Shown here: positions 52,472 through 61,995 of the stretch, piece after piece
Layout of the letters: every line of letters begins with the position of its first letter
Numbering within the stretch: the first letter of the stretch is position 1
Origin: Bacillus sp. Marseille-P3661
GTDB lineage: Bacteria > Bacillota > Bacilli > Bacillales > Bacillaceae_J
Direction: 5' to 3'
Assembly: GCF_900240995.1 (NCBI RefSeq)
Contig: NZ_LT965954.1
Location: forward strand, 507,042 to 571,041
Length of the DNA stretch: 64,000 nt
The notes under the pieces: generated by a model
Seen by the model: only the letters and a program-made list of their open reading frames with translations
Told to the model about the DNA's origin: nothing
The model's database searches: none
Made by a program: the position numbers and the translations under genes

Positions 52472-53056
52472 ATGAATCAGGAAATCGAAATTGAATTTAA
52501 GAACATGCTCACCGGTGAAGAATTTGAACGAATTAAACAATATTTTAAACTTCAATCAGAAGACTTTATTGCTCAGGAAAATCATTATCTAGATACAATG
52601 GATTTTCTCTTAAAAGCCAAAAATGCGGCACTACGAATTCGGAAAAAACAAGGTGTTTATACACTTACCTTAAAACAGCCTCTTGAAAAAGGATTGTTAG
52701 AATCCCATCAACTTATATCTGAACAACAAGCCCTGGCATTATTTAACGGTAGTTCTTTAAGTACAATTAAAGGAGAAATTAATACTTTAATTTCAACAAT
52801 GGGCATTGAGCCGAATGATATTGTTTACTTGGGCTCTTTAAGAACGCAGCGTGCAGAAATAAAGCTCGGTGATCATTTACTCGTACTTGATCATAGTTTT
52901 TATTTTAATAAGGAAGACTTTGAGCTTGAGTTTGAGGTCAAAGATTATGATATTGGGAAAAAAGAATTTATTAATCTTCTTCAAAAATATAATATCCCCT
53001 TAAGGGATACAAGAAATAAGATTGTTCGTTTTTTTATGGAAAAAGAAAATCAATAG
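52472..53056 (+). CDS. yjbK: CYTH-domain triphosphatase-like protein (YjbK)
   Basis: 194 residues. The N-terminal EIEIEFK gives the ExExK metal-binding signature; YLDTMDFLLKAKNAALRIRKKQGVYTLTLKQP and further charged strands (RAEIKLGDHLLVLDHS, FELEFEVKDYD) line the tunnel. CYTH enzymes hydrolyse inorganic or organic triphosphates. AAAAGGAG upstream of the ATG. 46 bases before the lytic transglycosylase gene. Confidence 0.9.
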   Translation: MNQEIEIEFKNMLTGEEFERIKQYFKLQSEDFIAQENHYLDTMDFLLKAKNAALRIRKKQGVYTLTLKQPLEKGLLESHQLISEQQALALFNGSSLSTIKGEINTLISTMGIEPNDIVYLGSLRTQRAEIKLGDHLLVLDHSFYFNKEDFELEFEVKDYDIGKKEFINLLQKYNIPLRDTRNKIVRFFMEKENQ

Positions 53057-53102
53057 TATATTACCCTCAACAAAAAGCATTTAAAATCATAGAGGTGTTA
53101 AA

Positions 53103-53741
53103 ATGAAGATAAATGCCACACATTTAAAAACTTTAATGGAAATACAAGCGTTACGTAATTTTAACAACTCGGGTGCAACCTCCTTTGATTTAACTGATAA
53201 AGATCCATTTTCGAGTTTGCTTGAATTAGAAATTGCCAAGCTGCAAAGTGGTAAAGCAGAAACCCCGACGACAACAAACGTAGTTTTAAGAGAGCTACAG
53301 GCACTACAGCCACATAATTTCAAAGTTACTAGTACTAGTAACCAAACAGAAACATCAAATTTAGCGAATCCCTTTAACGAGTTTATTGAAAATGCTGCCC
53401 TAAAGTTTAATGTAGATCCAAAACTTATTCGCTCAGTTATTCAGCATGAATCTAACTATGATCCAAATGCAAAAAGTCATGCTGGTGCAACTGGCTTAAT
53501 GCAGCTTATGCCTGCAACCGCGAAATATTTAGGGGTTAAGAATATCGACGATCCTCAAGAAAACATTGAAGCTGGAACAAAGTATTTAAAACAAATGTTA
53601 GATAAATACAATGGTGATCTAAAGCTTGCTCTTGCTGCTTATAATGCTGGGCCTGGTAATGTCGATAAATACAACGGGATACCACCCTTTAAAGAAACTC
53701 AAGCATATGTAAAAAAAGTAACGGAAAGCTTTTTTTCGTAA
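53103..53741 (+). CDS. yjbJ: Lytic transglycosylase (YjbJ)
   Basis: 212 residues. An SLT domain starts at about residue 95: [20 protein letters not shown] with catalytic Glu, [38 protein letters not shown] and [13 protein letters not shown]. The N-terminal 90 residues are low-complexity and lack a signal peptide, as in B. subtilis YjbJ. Cleaves the MurNAc-GlcNAc bond with 1,6-anhydro ring formation. AGAGGTG before the ATG. The gene normally following it (yjbI, truncated haemoglobin) is missing; a mobile element is found instead. Confidence 0.9.
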   Translation: MKINATHLKTLMEIQALRNFNNSGATSFDLTDKDPFSSLLELEIAKLQSGKAETPTTTNVVLRELQALQPHNFKVTSTSNQTETSNLANPFNEFIENAALKFNVDPKLIRSVIQHESNYDPNAKSHAGATGLMQLMPATAKYLGVKNIDDPQENIEAGTKYLKQMLDKYNGDLKLALAAYNAGPGNVDKYNGIPPFKETQAYVKKVTESFFS

Positions 53742-53805
53742 CTTCTACTTAAAGAAATAGTTTTCTGACATAATACCAAAACCAAAAAAACATACCAACA
53801 TAAAG

Positions 53806-54409
53806 TAACAGGTTTACTTCAGAGGTGCAAACATTGTAAAACACATAGGAAAACGCACTTGAATTCACTTTATAATTCACAGTGCGTTTTTTATTGATTT
53901 ATAAACATTTTGGCGAATTTTAATAACTTATCGTCTCCTAATTCACATAGTAAATCACAGGGTATGAAATAAATATTGGAGGGTGCTTGATTTTGAGATT
54001 TAGTATGTAGATTATAATTGAGTAACCAGAGTTATTAATAATAAGCGGAGATTTTTCGGTTAAACAGCAGGATAGAGCTTGGTTTGGGGTATATAAGCGG
54101 AGATTTTCCGATTAAGCAAAGCAAAGGTACCCATTTTTACGTTTTTCGAGTAAATAGGCGGAATCTTTCCGTCTATTTAAGCTATTTTCAGTGCCATTTC
54201 CTAATTAAGCGAAATTTCTCCGCTTATATCAAACTCGCTTTAGCATCTAATGAAATTGGACAACTTACGGATGGTTTCGGGGGAAAATGAAAAGTAAAAA
54301 GGGATTAGAGATATTGCATCTCTAATCCTTTTTACTGTGAAGTTTATGTGATTAGCTATTTGATTCGGTCTGCGATTTACCGTTTTGCACCTCACAAGTA
54401 AACCCGTTA
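53806..54409 (+). mobile_element. 605-bp MITE-like element, copy B
   Basis: Starts TAACAGGTTTACTTCAGAGG and ends with the complement of TAACGGGTTTACTTGTGAGG. Perfect 10-bp direct repeats CAACATAAAG flank it (53796-53805 and 54410-54419). Near-identical to copy A but inverted. Contains GCGGAGATTTTTCGGTTA, GCGGAGATTTTCCGATTA, GCGGAATCTTTCCGTCTA and GCGAAATTTCTCCGCTTA dyads and a terminator-like hairpin at 54290-54330. No coding capacity for a transposase. Confidence 0.8.
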
Positions 54410-54580
54410 CAACATAAAGGTATGTTTTTTGTTTAAGAATTATATAGAGATTATTATTATTACAATAATAATAATGTATATAAATTTGGGAATATATTAC
54501 TATTAATGCACAATGTTTGCCCCTAGTTTAGCAGCTTGCTAAAATAGAAATATAATTTCCTGATTAGAAAGGAGATACGC

Positions 54581-55456
54581 ATGTTTCTAGATGGTTCTAA
54601 TACCTGCAACGAAACGGGGAAAATCGGTTGGAAAAATTTGGTCACAAAACCCATTGAAATATATGTTTTTATAGATCCTTTATGTCCTGAATGTTGGGCA
54701 CTTGAGCCTATACTAAAAAAATTCCAGATTGAATATGGTGACAAGTTTTGTATCCGTCATGTATTAACAGGAAAATTAACTGCCCTGAATTTAACAAATA
54801 CCCCTACTCAAATTGCAAAAGCTTGGGAACGAACAGCCAGTAAATTTGGTATGTCGTGCGATGGTGATATTTGGTATGAGGACCCTATATATTCTCCTTA
54901 CTTAGCTTCAATAGCAATTAAAGCTGCAGAGTTACAAGGAAAAAGAGCGGGATTACGATTTTTAAGAAAGCTACAAGAAGTTCTCTTTCTTGAAAAGCAA
55001 AATATATCAAAAAAAGAAATTTTAATCGAGATAGCAGAGTGTGCAGGCCTTGATATTCAAGAATTTGATAAGGACCTCAACTCAGAAACAGCTATAAAAG
55101 CGTTCCAATGTGATTTGAAAATTACAAATGAGATGGGAGTAACGGAAAATCCTACACTCGTATTTTTTAATAATGAAAAAATTGAGGAAGAAGGAATTAA
55201 GCTTTCTGGTTGTTATCCTTATGAAATTTATGTTGAGGTGTTAGCAGAGATTTTACAGAGAAAGCCTAAACCACGTTTAGTTCCACCATTAGAAGAGTTT
55301 TTGTCTTATTTTAAATTTGTAGCAACCAAAGAAATATCAGTAGTGTATAACCTAAGTTGTCCAGAAGTTGAAAAAGAGATGAAAAAATTATTGCTAACAC
55401 AAAAAGTCGAACGGGTACCAGTCAAATATGGAACATTTTGGCGATATCATGGATAA
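54581..55456 (+). CDS. spxH: Spx adaptor, DsbA-like protein (SpxH/YjbH)
   Basis: 291 residues. Thioredoxin/DsbA fold with [18 protein letters not shown]: the CxxC (CPEC) near residue 34-37, a helical insertion ([18 protein letters not shown]) and [13 protein letters not shown] (cis-Pro region). The C-terminal extension is YjbH-like. YjbH presents Spx to ClpXP for degradation. spx, mecA and this gene are all in the window. ATG with AAAGGAG. Followed by a terminator. Confidence 0.9.
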   Translation: MFLDGSNTCNETGKIGWKNLVTKPIEIYVFIDPLCPECWALEPILKKFQIEYGDKFCIRHVLTGKLTALNLTNTPTQIAKAWERTASKFGMSCDGDIWYEDPIYSPYLASIAIKAAELQGKRAGLRFLRKLQEVLFLEKQNISKKEILIEIAECAGLDIQEFDKDLNSETAIKAFQCDLKITNEMGVTENPTLVFFNNEKIEEEGIKLSGCYPYEIYVEVLAEILQRKPKPRLVPPLEEFLSYFKFVATKEISVVYNLSCPEVEKEMKKLLLTQKVERVPVKYGTFWRYHG

Positions 55457-55536
55457 GGTTAATGGACACATCTAAATTAATTGTGATCAATCAGCCTTTT
55501 GCATAGCATTTGGATGCTAGAACTTATAGCACACAT

Positions 55537-55572
55537 AAAAAGAAGGCTAGGTAAGTACCTAACCTTCTTTTT
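55537..55572 (+). terminator. Terminator of spxH
   Basis: AAAAAGAAGG..AGGTA/TACCT..CCTTCTTTTT, 17-bp imperfect stem followed by T. Confidence 0.85.
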
Positions 55573-55794
55573 ATGTCTCATCGACAGGGGGGGAGAAAGT
55601 TTCACGGTCAAACAAAGGGGTTATGTTTGTTAGTGATTAACTCTACAACATTATGTTATCAAGTTTTAAATCGATTAACAATTAATATGTGACCTGTTTC
55701 ACAAAACTGTCAAATATTTAGATGTTATTCGACACACTTTGTTCATCATTACTTGATAAGCACGTACATATAGTTAAATAGGAGGGGGGATTAA

Positions 55795-55986
55795 ATGTAT
55801 AAGTATTCTCTATTAATTGGGATAGTTTTCGTCATATTATCTTTTATATTTTACCTATTCGGTTTAATGCGTGTATTTCCTGTTTATTTCACTGCAATTC
55901 CCTTATTCTTATCCATCCTATTTACTGTTCACATGTGGAATAATCGCAATCGTTTTAATGGGAAAAACATTAAAATTAATCACTAA
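55795..55986 (+). CDS. Small two-helix membrane protein
   Basis: 63 residues: MYKYSLLIGIVFVILSFIFYLF forms the first helix, VYFTAIPLFLSILFTVHMW the second, then a basic tail NNRNRFNGKNIKINH. GGAGGGGGG before the ATG supports translation. Occupies the position of yizD of B. subtilis between yjbH and pepF, but I do not claim homology. Function unknown. Confidence 0.65.
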   Translation: MYKYSLLIGIVFVILSFIFYLFGLMRVFPVYFTAIPLFLSILFTVHMWNNRNRFNGKNIKINH

Positions 55987-56000
55987 AAATAAATGCATCT

Positions 56001-56041
56001 AACGAAAACTCCCGCTACGGAAAATAGAGGGAGTTTTCGTT
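56001..56041. terminator. Bidirectional terminator
   Basis: AACGAAAACTCCC/GGGAGTTTTCGTT, between the convergent small membrane gene and pepF. Confidence 0.8.
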
Positions 56042-56046
56042 AGGTC

Positions 56047-57864
56047 TTAACTATTTAGCAATTGTTCCATCTCTGTAAGTTTTTGATCAAATACTTGTAA
56101 CGCTTGCTTAATTGGTTCGCTTGAAGTCATATCAACTCCAGCACGTTTTAATACTTCGATTGGATAATCAGAATTGCCTGCCTTCAAAAATTCAACATAA
56201 CGATCAACAGCTGGTTGGCCTTCTTCTAAAATTTGTTTTGCAAGAGCTGCGGCTGCACTAAAACCTGTCGCATATTGATATACATAATAATTATAGTAAA
56301 AATGTGGTATTCTTGACCACTCTAAACCTATCTCTTCATCTATTGTTATCTCATTCCCAAAATATTTTTTATTCAAATCATAATATAGAGAGGTTAATAA
56401 ATCTGCTGTTAATGCCTCACCTTCACGAGCTTTTTCATGTATCAAATGTTCAAACTCAGCGAACATTGTTTGACGGAAAACAGTACCACGGAACCCCTCT
56501 AGGTAATGATTTAAAATATACATTTTCTTTTGTTTATCATCTTCAGTTTTTAGCATGTAATCATTTAATAATGCTTCGTTACACGTTGAAGCCACTTCCG
56601 CCACAAATATTGAATAATTAGCATATGGATACGGCTGTGTCTTTCGAGTGTAATAGCTGTGAACCGAATGACCAAGTTCATGTGCTAATGTAAATAGATT
56701 ATTTACATTATCCTGCCAATTCATTAATATATATGGATTTGTTCCAAACGTCCCTGATGAATAAGCTCCACTTCTTTTCCCTTGATTTTCATAAACATCC
56801 ACCCAGCGATTATCATATGCTTCTTGTAGAATATTTTGGTACTCCTCACCCATTGGAGCAAGGCCATTTTTGACCAACTCTTTAGCCTCTTCATAAGGGA
56901 TTTCCATTTTTACATCTTTAACAAGTGGTGTATATAAGTCATACATATGAAGATCATCTAATCCTAGTACCTTTTTCCGAAGAACTATGTAGCGATGTAA
57001 TAAGTGCAAATGATCATTTACAGTTTCAACTAAAGTATCGTATACACTTTCAGGAATATTATTCCCATCTAATGCCGCTTCACGGGCTGTTTTATAATTT
57101 CGCACTCTTGCATAGAAATTATCTTTTTTAATATTCCCACTTAGTGTACTTGAGAATGTATTTTTAAATTTACCGTATGTATCATAGACGGCTTTAAAAG
57201 CTTCTTCACGAACACGGCGATCACTACTTTCTAGAAAACGGATATAGCGGCCATGTGTGATTTCTGTTTCTTCACCATTTTCATCTTTAATACTAGGGAA
57301 TTTTAGGTCGGCATTATTTAGCATTCCAAAAGTAGTACTTGCATTACCTGTGACCTCTGCTGCTTGAGCAAGTATTGCTTCTTCTTTTACAGAAAGGACA
57401 TGTGGACGACCCCGATTTAACTCATCTAAAATATGCTGATAAAGCTTTAAACCATCGTGTTCATTAATATATGCTTTAATTTTATCCTCTTCTATAGATA
57501 AAATTTCAGGGTCTATAAATGAAAAAGCACTACTTGCTTGAGTTAACAAGTTTTCGGCACGATCGTTTAAACCTTGATAAAAAGAATTAGTTGTATCTTG
57601 ATCGTAGCGCATATGTGCATACGTATAAAGCTTTCCTAATCTTTCAGACAGTCCATATTGCGTCTCCAAAGCTTTATATAACGTTTCTGCTGATTCTGCT
57701 AATTTCCCTTTAAACTCTTCAATAGATGGAATTAATGATTTTATTTCTTTAAATTCCTGTTCCCAGTCTTGATCTGTTTGAAAGATATCTTCTAACCGCC
57801 AAGTATTTTCAACTTCGATTTCACTGCGCTTTGGTAACGATTTCGGTTTTTCTTGTTCCGCCAT
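56047..57864 (-). CDS. pepF: Oligoendopeptidase F
   Basis: 605 residues, normal for the M3B family. Zinc motif HELGHSVHSYY at about residues 390-400, with the third ligand in FVAEVASTCNEALL (about 417-430). N-terminal helical lid includes RLGKLYTYAHMRYDQDTT. Cytosolic hydrolysis of 7-17 residue peptides; B. subtilis PepF (YjbG) inhibits sporulation initiation when overproduced through PhrA degradation. ATG with GGAGGTTTTAAA. Same position as yjbG. Confidence 0.95.
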   Translation of the reverse strand: MAEQEKPKSLPKRSEIEVENTWRLEDIFQTDQDWEQEFKEIKSLIPSIEEFKGKLAESAETLYKALETQYGLSERLGKLYTYAHMRYDQDTTNSFYQGLNDRAENLLTQASSAFSFIDPEILSIEEDKIKAYINEHDGLKLYQHILDELNRGRPHVLSVKEEAILAQAAEVTGNASTTFGMLNNADLKFPSIKDENGEETEITHGRYIRFLESSDRRVREEAFKAVYDTYGKFKNTFSSTLSGNIKKDNFYARVRNYKTAREAALDGNNIPESVYDTLVETVNDHLHLLHRYIVLRKKVLGLDDLHMYDLYTPLVKDVKMEIPYEEAKELVKNGLAPMGEEYQNILQEAYDNRWVDVYENQGKRSGAYSSGTFGTNPYILMNWQDNVNNLFTLAHELGHSVHSYYTRKTQPYPYANYSIFVAEVASTCNEALLNDYMLKTEDDKQKKMYILNHYLEGFRGTVFRQTMFAEFEHLIHEKAREGEALTADLLTSLYYDLNKKYFGNEITIDEEIGLEWSRIPHFYYNYYVYQYATGFSAAAALAKQILEEGQPAVDRYVEFLKAGNSDYPIEVLKRAGVDMTSSEPIKQALQVFDQKLTEMEQLLNS

Positions 57865-58118
57865 TTTAAAACCTCCATTATGAAAAATTTTCCTATATTC
57901 TATTATATCATTTGAACAAGAAAATAAAACGAAACTTCCATCAGTGTAGTTTTTTTCCTCCTCAACTGTGAGTTAGTACCTAAAGGCCCCCTTAGTCAAT
58001 CGGAATTACGGGATAGAACTTTAGAACCGATTAACAATATAGCTCTACTGAATCTAAAAACTGTAATTACACCAATTAAGTCGATTTGGAATATATTTTA
58101 CTATGGAGGTGTTAGGCT

Positions 58119-58268
58119 TTGGCATCAAAAAAGGATACTAATAAGCAGGTCAAATGTCCAAGATGCTACATTCCAATGCAAAGACTATATGAGCGGAGTT
58201 TCGGAGTAGTAGGTAGTGGTGTATATGAATGTCCTAGATGTAAAGGAATAATCAACTATCACAATTAA
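58119..58268 (+). CDS. 49-residue zinc-ribbon protein
   Basis: TTG start after GGAGGTGTTAGGCT opens a 49-residue frame with two CPRC pairs: VKCPRCYIPM and VYECPRCKGIINYHN, 20 residues apart, an ideal structural zinc ribbon. N-terminus basic. Too small for most gene callers. Possible nucleic-acid-binding or accessory role; unknown. Confidence 0.65.
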   Translation: MASKKDTNKQVKCPRCYIPMQRLYERSFGVVGSGVYECPRCKGIINYHN

Positions 58269-58311
58269 GTAAATAGTATCTTGGTTTATATCCCAGCTAC
58301 TCAATTATGTA

Positions 58312-58370
58312 GACAAAAAAAAGCTGACACAAAAATTATGCATTTTTAGGTCAGCTTAATAATTTTTTTA
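58312..58370. terminator. Terminator hairpin
   Basis: AAGCTGAC/GTCAGCTT stem with an 21-base loop; A8 before and, a few bases later, T7 after it. Confidence 0.6.
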
Positions 58371-58435
58371 ATTAATTTATTTCAGATAAAGCAAAGCAAG
58401 CATTGTTTGCACTATCTTCTTGTGCATCACCAATT

Positions 58436-58690
58436 ATACGCCTTCTGAGATGAATACTGGTGGCTTAGGCCCAATTCGAATATCTTTAATTCCTAAAACA
58501 TAGTAAAATCGCTACTGCTTTTTGCTCGAACCTAGATAGCACTATACTTACTGGTAAATCATTAATCTTACATTCAATTGCATCCGCTAATGCTTTTGCA
58601 ATCTTTACAGTTGAACTTGAATTAAGATCATAGTGTCTTGTAGACTAGCAATAGTCTCATCCTAACCACATACACCAACAACTTACAGCC
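58436..58690 (-). pseudogene. hcp: Hybrid-cluster protein (hcp) C-terminal relic
   Basis: Minus strand frames read [20 protein letters not shown], then [20 protein letters not shown], then after a stop [18 protein letters not shown]. In order these match the C-terminal part of hydroxylamine reductase/hybrid-cluster protein (VLSWFEQKAVAVLL, LGIKNIRLGPKLPAFISPNV). Stops and a lost start show an old deletion remnant. Confidence 0.75.
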
Positions 58691-58844
58691 GCCTGGTGCA
58701 ACTTACATACATTGATGACCAATACGTTATTACCTTTCCCCTTTTTTTAAAGAATAAGGAAGTTTCGTATAAAATAGAGTGATTATATCACAGACTTTGC
58801 ATTGTCAAAAAATGATCGAATTCCTATATGCCTATAGCTAATTT

Positions 58845-60032
58845 TTACTTACCAAAGTAATTTCTTTTGTTCAAAACCAGTTTGTCCATTTCACATGCAT
58901 TGTTCATATTTTTTGGAAAGGCTACTTCTTTTACCTTTTCAAACTCAGTAAGGTTGTTTGTATTTCTCAGAATCCCCAAATAAACTAGTTGTTGTAAGTA
59001 GTTCATGATGGCAAAAGAATAGTGGCTATTATTAATGCCAGGAAGTTGTCTTATTGTAAATTTTTTCGCATTTTTAAAGGCATTAAAGCCGTCATATACT
59101 TGCCTAAATGTTAGAAATTCACCTATTCTAAGAGGGCTAATATATTTAAGCAGAATCCATCCTTGCCAAATCATGACGTTCGTATTAATCCATATCATTT
59201 CTGAGACTGGAATACCAACCTCAGAGGGTAGTAATGGTAATAGACTTCCTTGATTATAAAACCACTCTTTCCAGAATCCTTCTGTAAATCGATATCCTGC
59301 CGCTCTCCATCCGGTTTTTAATTTTAGCCATGATATATTCATATTCGGGTTTGTATGGTTATGAAAATTTAACATTGTTGAAAAGGTTAATTGATTGGGT
59401 GATAGAAAAGAAGTGTTTGCAACAAAGGTATTAGATGAAAACGAATTTAACGATGAAGATAGTGCAAACTTGTTTGTAAGAGGACAAAAGTAAAGCAATA
59501 GGTGATTAGCATTTTGTGACTGATATGTCATTAATAAATCAAATGTGGTAGGTCTTTGAATAGATTCTGAATTCCTTTTAAAACGTTTGCCACCTAAAAT
59601 CCAAACAGGAAAAATATTTTCACGTTTGTAGCTTAGTGTTCGTGATATAAGTTGACTACTAGATATTGAAGCACATTGATATTCAATAGCATATTTAATA
59701 TCACTTATTTCAACGAAAAGGTCTGGTCTTTGCTGCAACTTGGGGAAATAGCGTTCAATTTCAACTTTGAGATCCTGATCTTTTAACCAATGGTAGAGCT
59801 TTTGTTTTCCATGCATATGATATTCTGTTTCATTTTCAAGCTTTAGTTTACAATTCGAGTTGGGCAAGTGTGCAAAATGCCACAACCTCTGCTCACCTAA
59901 TTTCATTTGGACAGGTTGTTTACAAATGGTGCAATAGAGTTGTTCATTATTCCTTAGATTTTCTAATTCATTTTTGGGCCATGGATCGACTAGTGAATAC
60001 TTTTTTCCATCCATTGTTTGGGCAGTAAACAT
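58845..60032 (-). CDS. coiA: Competence protein CoiA
   Basis: About 395 residues. N-terminal Zn-like CTICKQPVQMKLGEQRLWHFAH (about 35-56), then a nuclease-like core: EYHMHGKQKLYHWLKDQ, VEIERYFPKLQQRPDLFVEISDIKYAIEYQCASIS with the PD-(D/E)xK-type DL..E.Q pattern (about 93-130), and LSYKRENIFPVWILGG. CoiA assists recombination of transforming DNA. I place the start at ATG 60032, behind AAGAGGTG; the GTG at 60041 overlaps that site. Located between mecA and pepF as in B. subtilis yjbF. Confidence 0.9.
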   Translation of the reverse strand: MFTAQTMDGKKYSLVDPWPKNELENLRNNEQLYCTICKQPVQMKLGEQRLWHFAHLPNSNCKLKLENETEYHMHGKQKLYHWLKDQDLKVEIERYFPKLQQRPDLFVEISDIKYAIEYQCASISSSQLISRTLSYKRENIFPVWILGGKRFKRNSESIQRPTTFDLLMTYQSQNANHLLLYFCPLTNKFALSSSLNSFSSNTFVANTSFLSPNQLTFSTMLNFHNHTNPNMNISWLKLKTGWRAAGYRFTEGFWKEWFYNQGSLLPLLPSEVGIPVSEMIWINTNVMIWQGWILLKYISPLRIGEFLTFRQVYDGFNAFKNAKKFTIRQLPGINNSHYSFAIMNYLQQLVYLGILRNTNNLTEFEKVKEVAFPKNMNNACEMDKLVLNKRNYFGK

Positions 60033-60110
60033 TAAAAACACCTCTTTTCATTTTCAATAGCTTTCGACGAAAAGATGGGCTTTCCTGCACAAAATATTAT
60101 AGTTTCATAT

Positions 60111-60141
60111 AAAAAACGATTCCACTTTACGCGGAATCGTT
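60111..60141 (-). terminator. Terminator of mecA
   Basis: AACGATTCC/GGAATCGTT stem; minus strand continues with six T. Confidence 0.85.
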
Positions 60142-60841
60142 AATCCTTTAAAGGAAAATGCTTACTAACTTGTTCTAGCGCATCTTCTTGCATAATCAGT
60201 TTTCCATATTCTTGGACTCTGTGGATAGATAATCTTGACTCAAAGCCGTATTCAAGAATTTGGCAAAGTATATCATCTTCGATCTCTTCTTCAAATTGTT
60301 CCTCGATAAAACCAATATATAAATAGTATTTTCCTTCAAAATGATATAAGCTGCTAGTTATTCCATCTGAAAAAATACTATGACTTAATCTTATGATGTC
60401 TTCGAAGTCATGGAAACCAATAAGAAACCGTAGTTCCTCTTCATCAAGTCCTACTTGTTCATATGGGTAATCATCTTCGTAATCATTGTCTTTATCGACA
60501 TTGAAGGTTTGATCTAACAAGGATTCAATTTTTTCATCCACAGGTAAATCAATTTGTTTATCGTTGCCAATTGGTAGTTCAAGCTTATGTCCATCTTTTG
60601 ATAGTTGTGCCTTTGTTACAACAACCTCAAGTCCTTTTTCTAAAGCTTGGACTTGAATCCAAAGTGGGCCTTCAACGGTGAAGTCTTCACTACTATTAAC
60701 TTCATCCATCATTTCCCAAAACAGCTCTTCACTTCGCTCGCGATTGTACCAAATTTCATCTCGATCAAAACCCCGATCTTCTATATCCCGATACGTTACA
60801 TAGAACTTTACTGTGTGCTCATTAATGCGTTCAATTTCCAT
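60140..60841 (-). CDS. mecA: Adaptor protein MecA
   Basis: 233 residues. N-terminal MEIERINEHTVKFYVTYRDIEDRGFDRDEIWYNRE substrate-binding domain, acidic linker (NVDKDNDYEDDYPYE, about 118-132), and C-terminal ClpC-binding domain EELRFLIGFHDFEDIIRLSH ... YYLYIGF ... ILEYGFESRLSIHRVQEYGKLI. MecA recruits ComK, ComS and others to ClpCP. GGGAGAGAGG upstream of the ATG. Confidence 0.97.
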   Translation of the reverse strand: MEIERINEHTVKFYVTYRDIEDRGFDRDEIWYNRERSEELFWEMMDEVNSSEDFTVEGPLWIQVQALEKGLEVVVTKAQLSKDGHKLELPIGNDKQIDLPVDEKIESLLDQTFNVDKDNDYEDDYPYEQVGLDEEELRFLIGFHDFEDIIRLSHSIFSDGITSSLYHFEGKYYLYIGFIEEQFEEEIEDDILCQILEYGFESRLSIHRVQEYGKLIMQEDALEQVSKHFPLKD

Positions 60842-61268
60842 TCTTCCTCTCTCCCTTCTATACCAAGATTCAAAACCTGAAGGGACTACCTACCCCCGAG
60901 CAAATGCTCTTAGATACTTAGTTTTACTCTTTATTCAAGGAACATAATAGCTGAAAAAATTAGTGTATAATCTAAACATTCCCTAAAATGAAGAGAAATA
61001 ACCTTGTACTTTTATTTTATGATAAAAACAATAATAATGGAAATAAAAAATTCTATTTAAATAAAAACAGGCTTACGTCCATTATGTTTATTTATAATCG
61101 TGCATATTCGTTTCGCAATAGTCCTTTATAAAAATACTTGTTTTGATATATGTATATAAATATAGGCTGATTTATTCCTAAACCAAGCATTTTGTCTTTA
61201 TTGGTGATTATTTAGGCTTGTTTGCATATACATAGTATTGATTGAAATGGACGAGGGGGGCTCTAATT
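60842..61268. other. Intergenic region mecA/terC-like
   Basis: About 430 AT-rich bases with divergent promoters. I searched for a manganese (yybP-ykoY) riboswitch because of the downstream TerC gene and found none. No coding frame. Confidence 0.4.
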
Positions 61269-61937
61269 TTGGATTTTGAAATTATTAGTCAAATACTTAT
61301 TATAATTGGTATTGATCTAGTACTTGGAGGTGATAACGCTATAGTAATTGCACTAGCCAGTCGCAATTTGCCTGTTTCTAAACGAAATAAAGCGATCATT
61401 TTTGGAACTTTGCTTGCTATTATTATGCGGATACTATTAACCGTTATGGCGGTATATTTATTAATGATACCTTATTTACAGTTAATAGGAGGACTTTTCC
61501 TAATTTGGATTGCTTATAAATTACTGGCTGACAATAATGATGATCCTTCTAATATAAAGGGTGGTACAACGCTTATACAAGCTGTTAAGACCATTGTTGT
61601 TGCTGATATTGTAATGGGCTTCGACAACGTCCTTGCAGTAGCAGGTGCTGCGGAAGGTCATGTCGTCCTAGTAATGATAGGATTATTATTCTCAATACCA
61701 ATTATTGTCTGGGGTAGTAAGATTATTCTACACTACATGGAACGTTTTCCAATCATCATTTATCTTGGTGCAGGTATCCTAGCATATACTGCTGGAACCA
61801 TGATAATTAATGAAGAAAGAATTCAGCCAATATTGGAAAGTTATAGCTATGGGTATTTTATAATTCCTATCATAACTATTTTATTGGTTCTTATTTCAGG
61901 AGCGTTAAAAAAGACTTTAACTAACTTTTCTTCATAG
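61269..61937 (+). CDS. yjbE: TerC-family integral membrane protein (YjbE)
   Basis: About 222 residues, seven helices. LIIIGIDLVLGGDNAIVIALASRNLP (acidic D-x-x-L-G-G-D-N motif) near the start and IVVADIVMGFDNVLAVAGAAEGH in the middle are the two TerC metal-site motifs. The TTG at 61269 (preceded by GAGGGGGG) is the start; a longer frame from 61242 contains this ribosome site. YjbE-type proteins export Mn2+, partly to metalate exported enzymes. Same neighbourhood as in B. subtilis. Confidence 0.9.
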   Translation: MDFEIISQILIIIGIDLVLGGDNAIVIALASRNLPVSKRNKAIIFGTLLAIIMRILLTVMAVYLLMIPYLQLIGGLFLIWIAYKLLADNNDDPSNIKGGTTLIQAVKTIVVADIVMGFDNVLAVAGAAEGHVVLVMIGLLFSIPIIVWGSKIILHYMERFPIIIYLGAGILAYTAGTMIINEERIQPILESYSYGYFIIPIITILLVLISGALKKTLTNFSS

Positions 61938-61961
61938 GATTTACAAAATATCTACAAATTT

Positions 61962-61995
61962 AAAAAAAACTTCTACAATAGTAGAAGTTTTTTTT
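61962..61995. terminator. Bidirectional terminator terC/spx
   Basis: AAAAAACTTCTAC-AATA-GTAGAAGTTTTTT, a perfect dyad between convergent genes. Confidence 0.9.

Noticed and set aside
61000-61268. Manganese riboswitch before the TerC-type gene
   Set aside because: None of the conserved GGGGAGUA-type blocks is visible.
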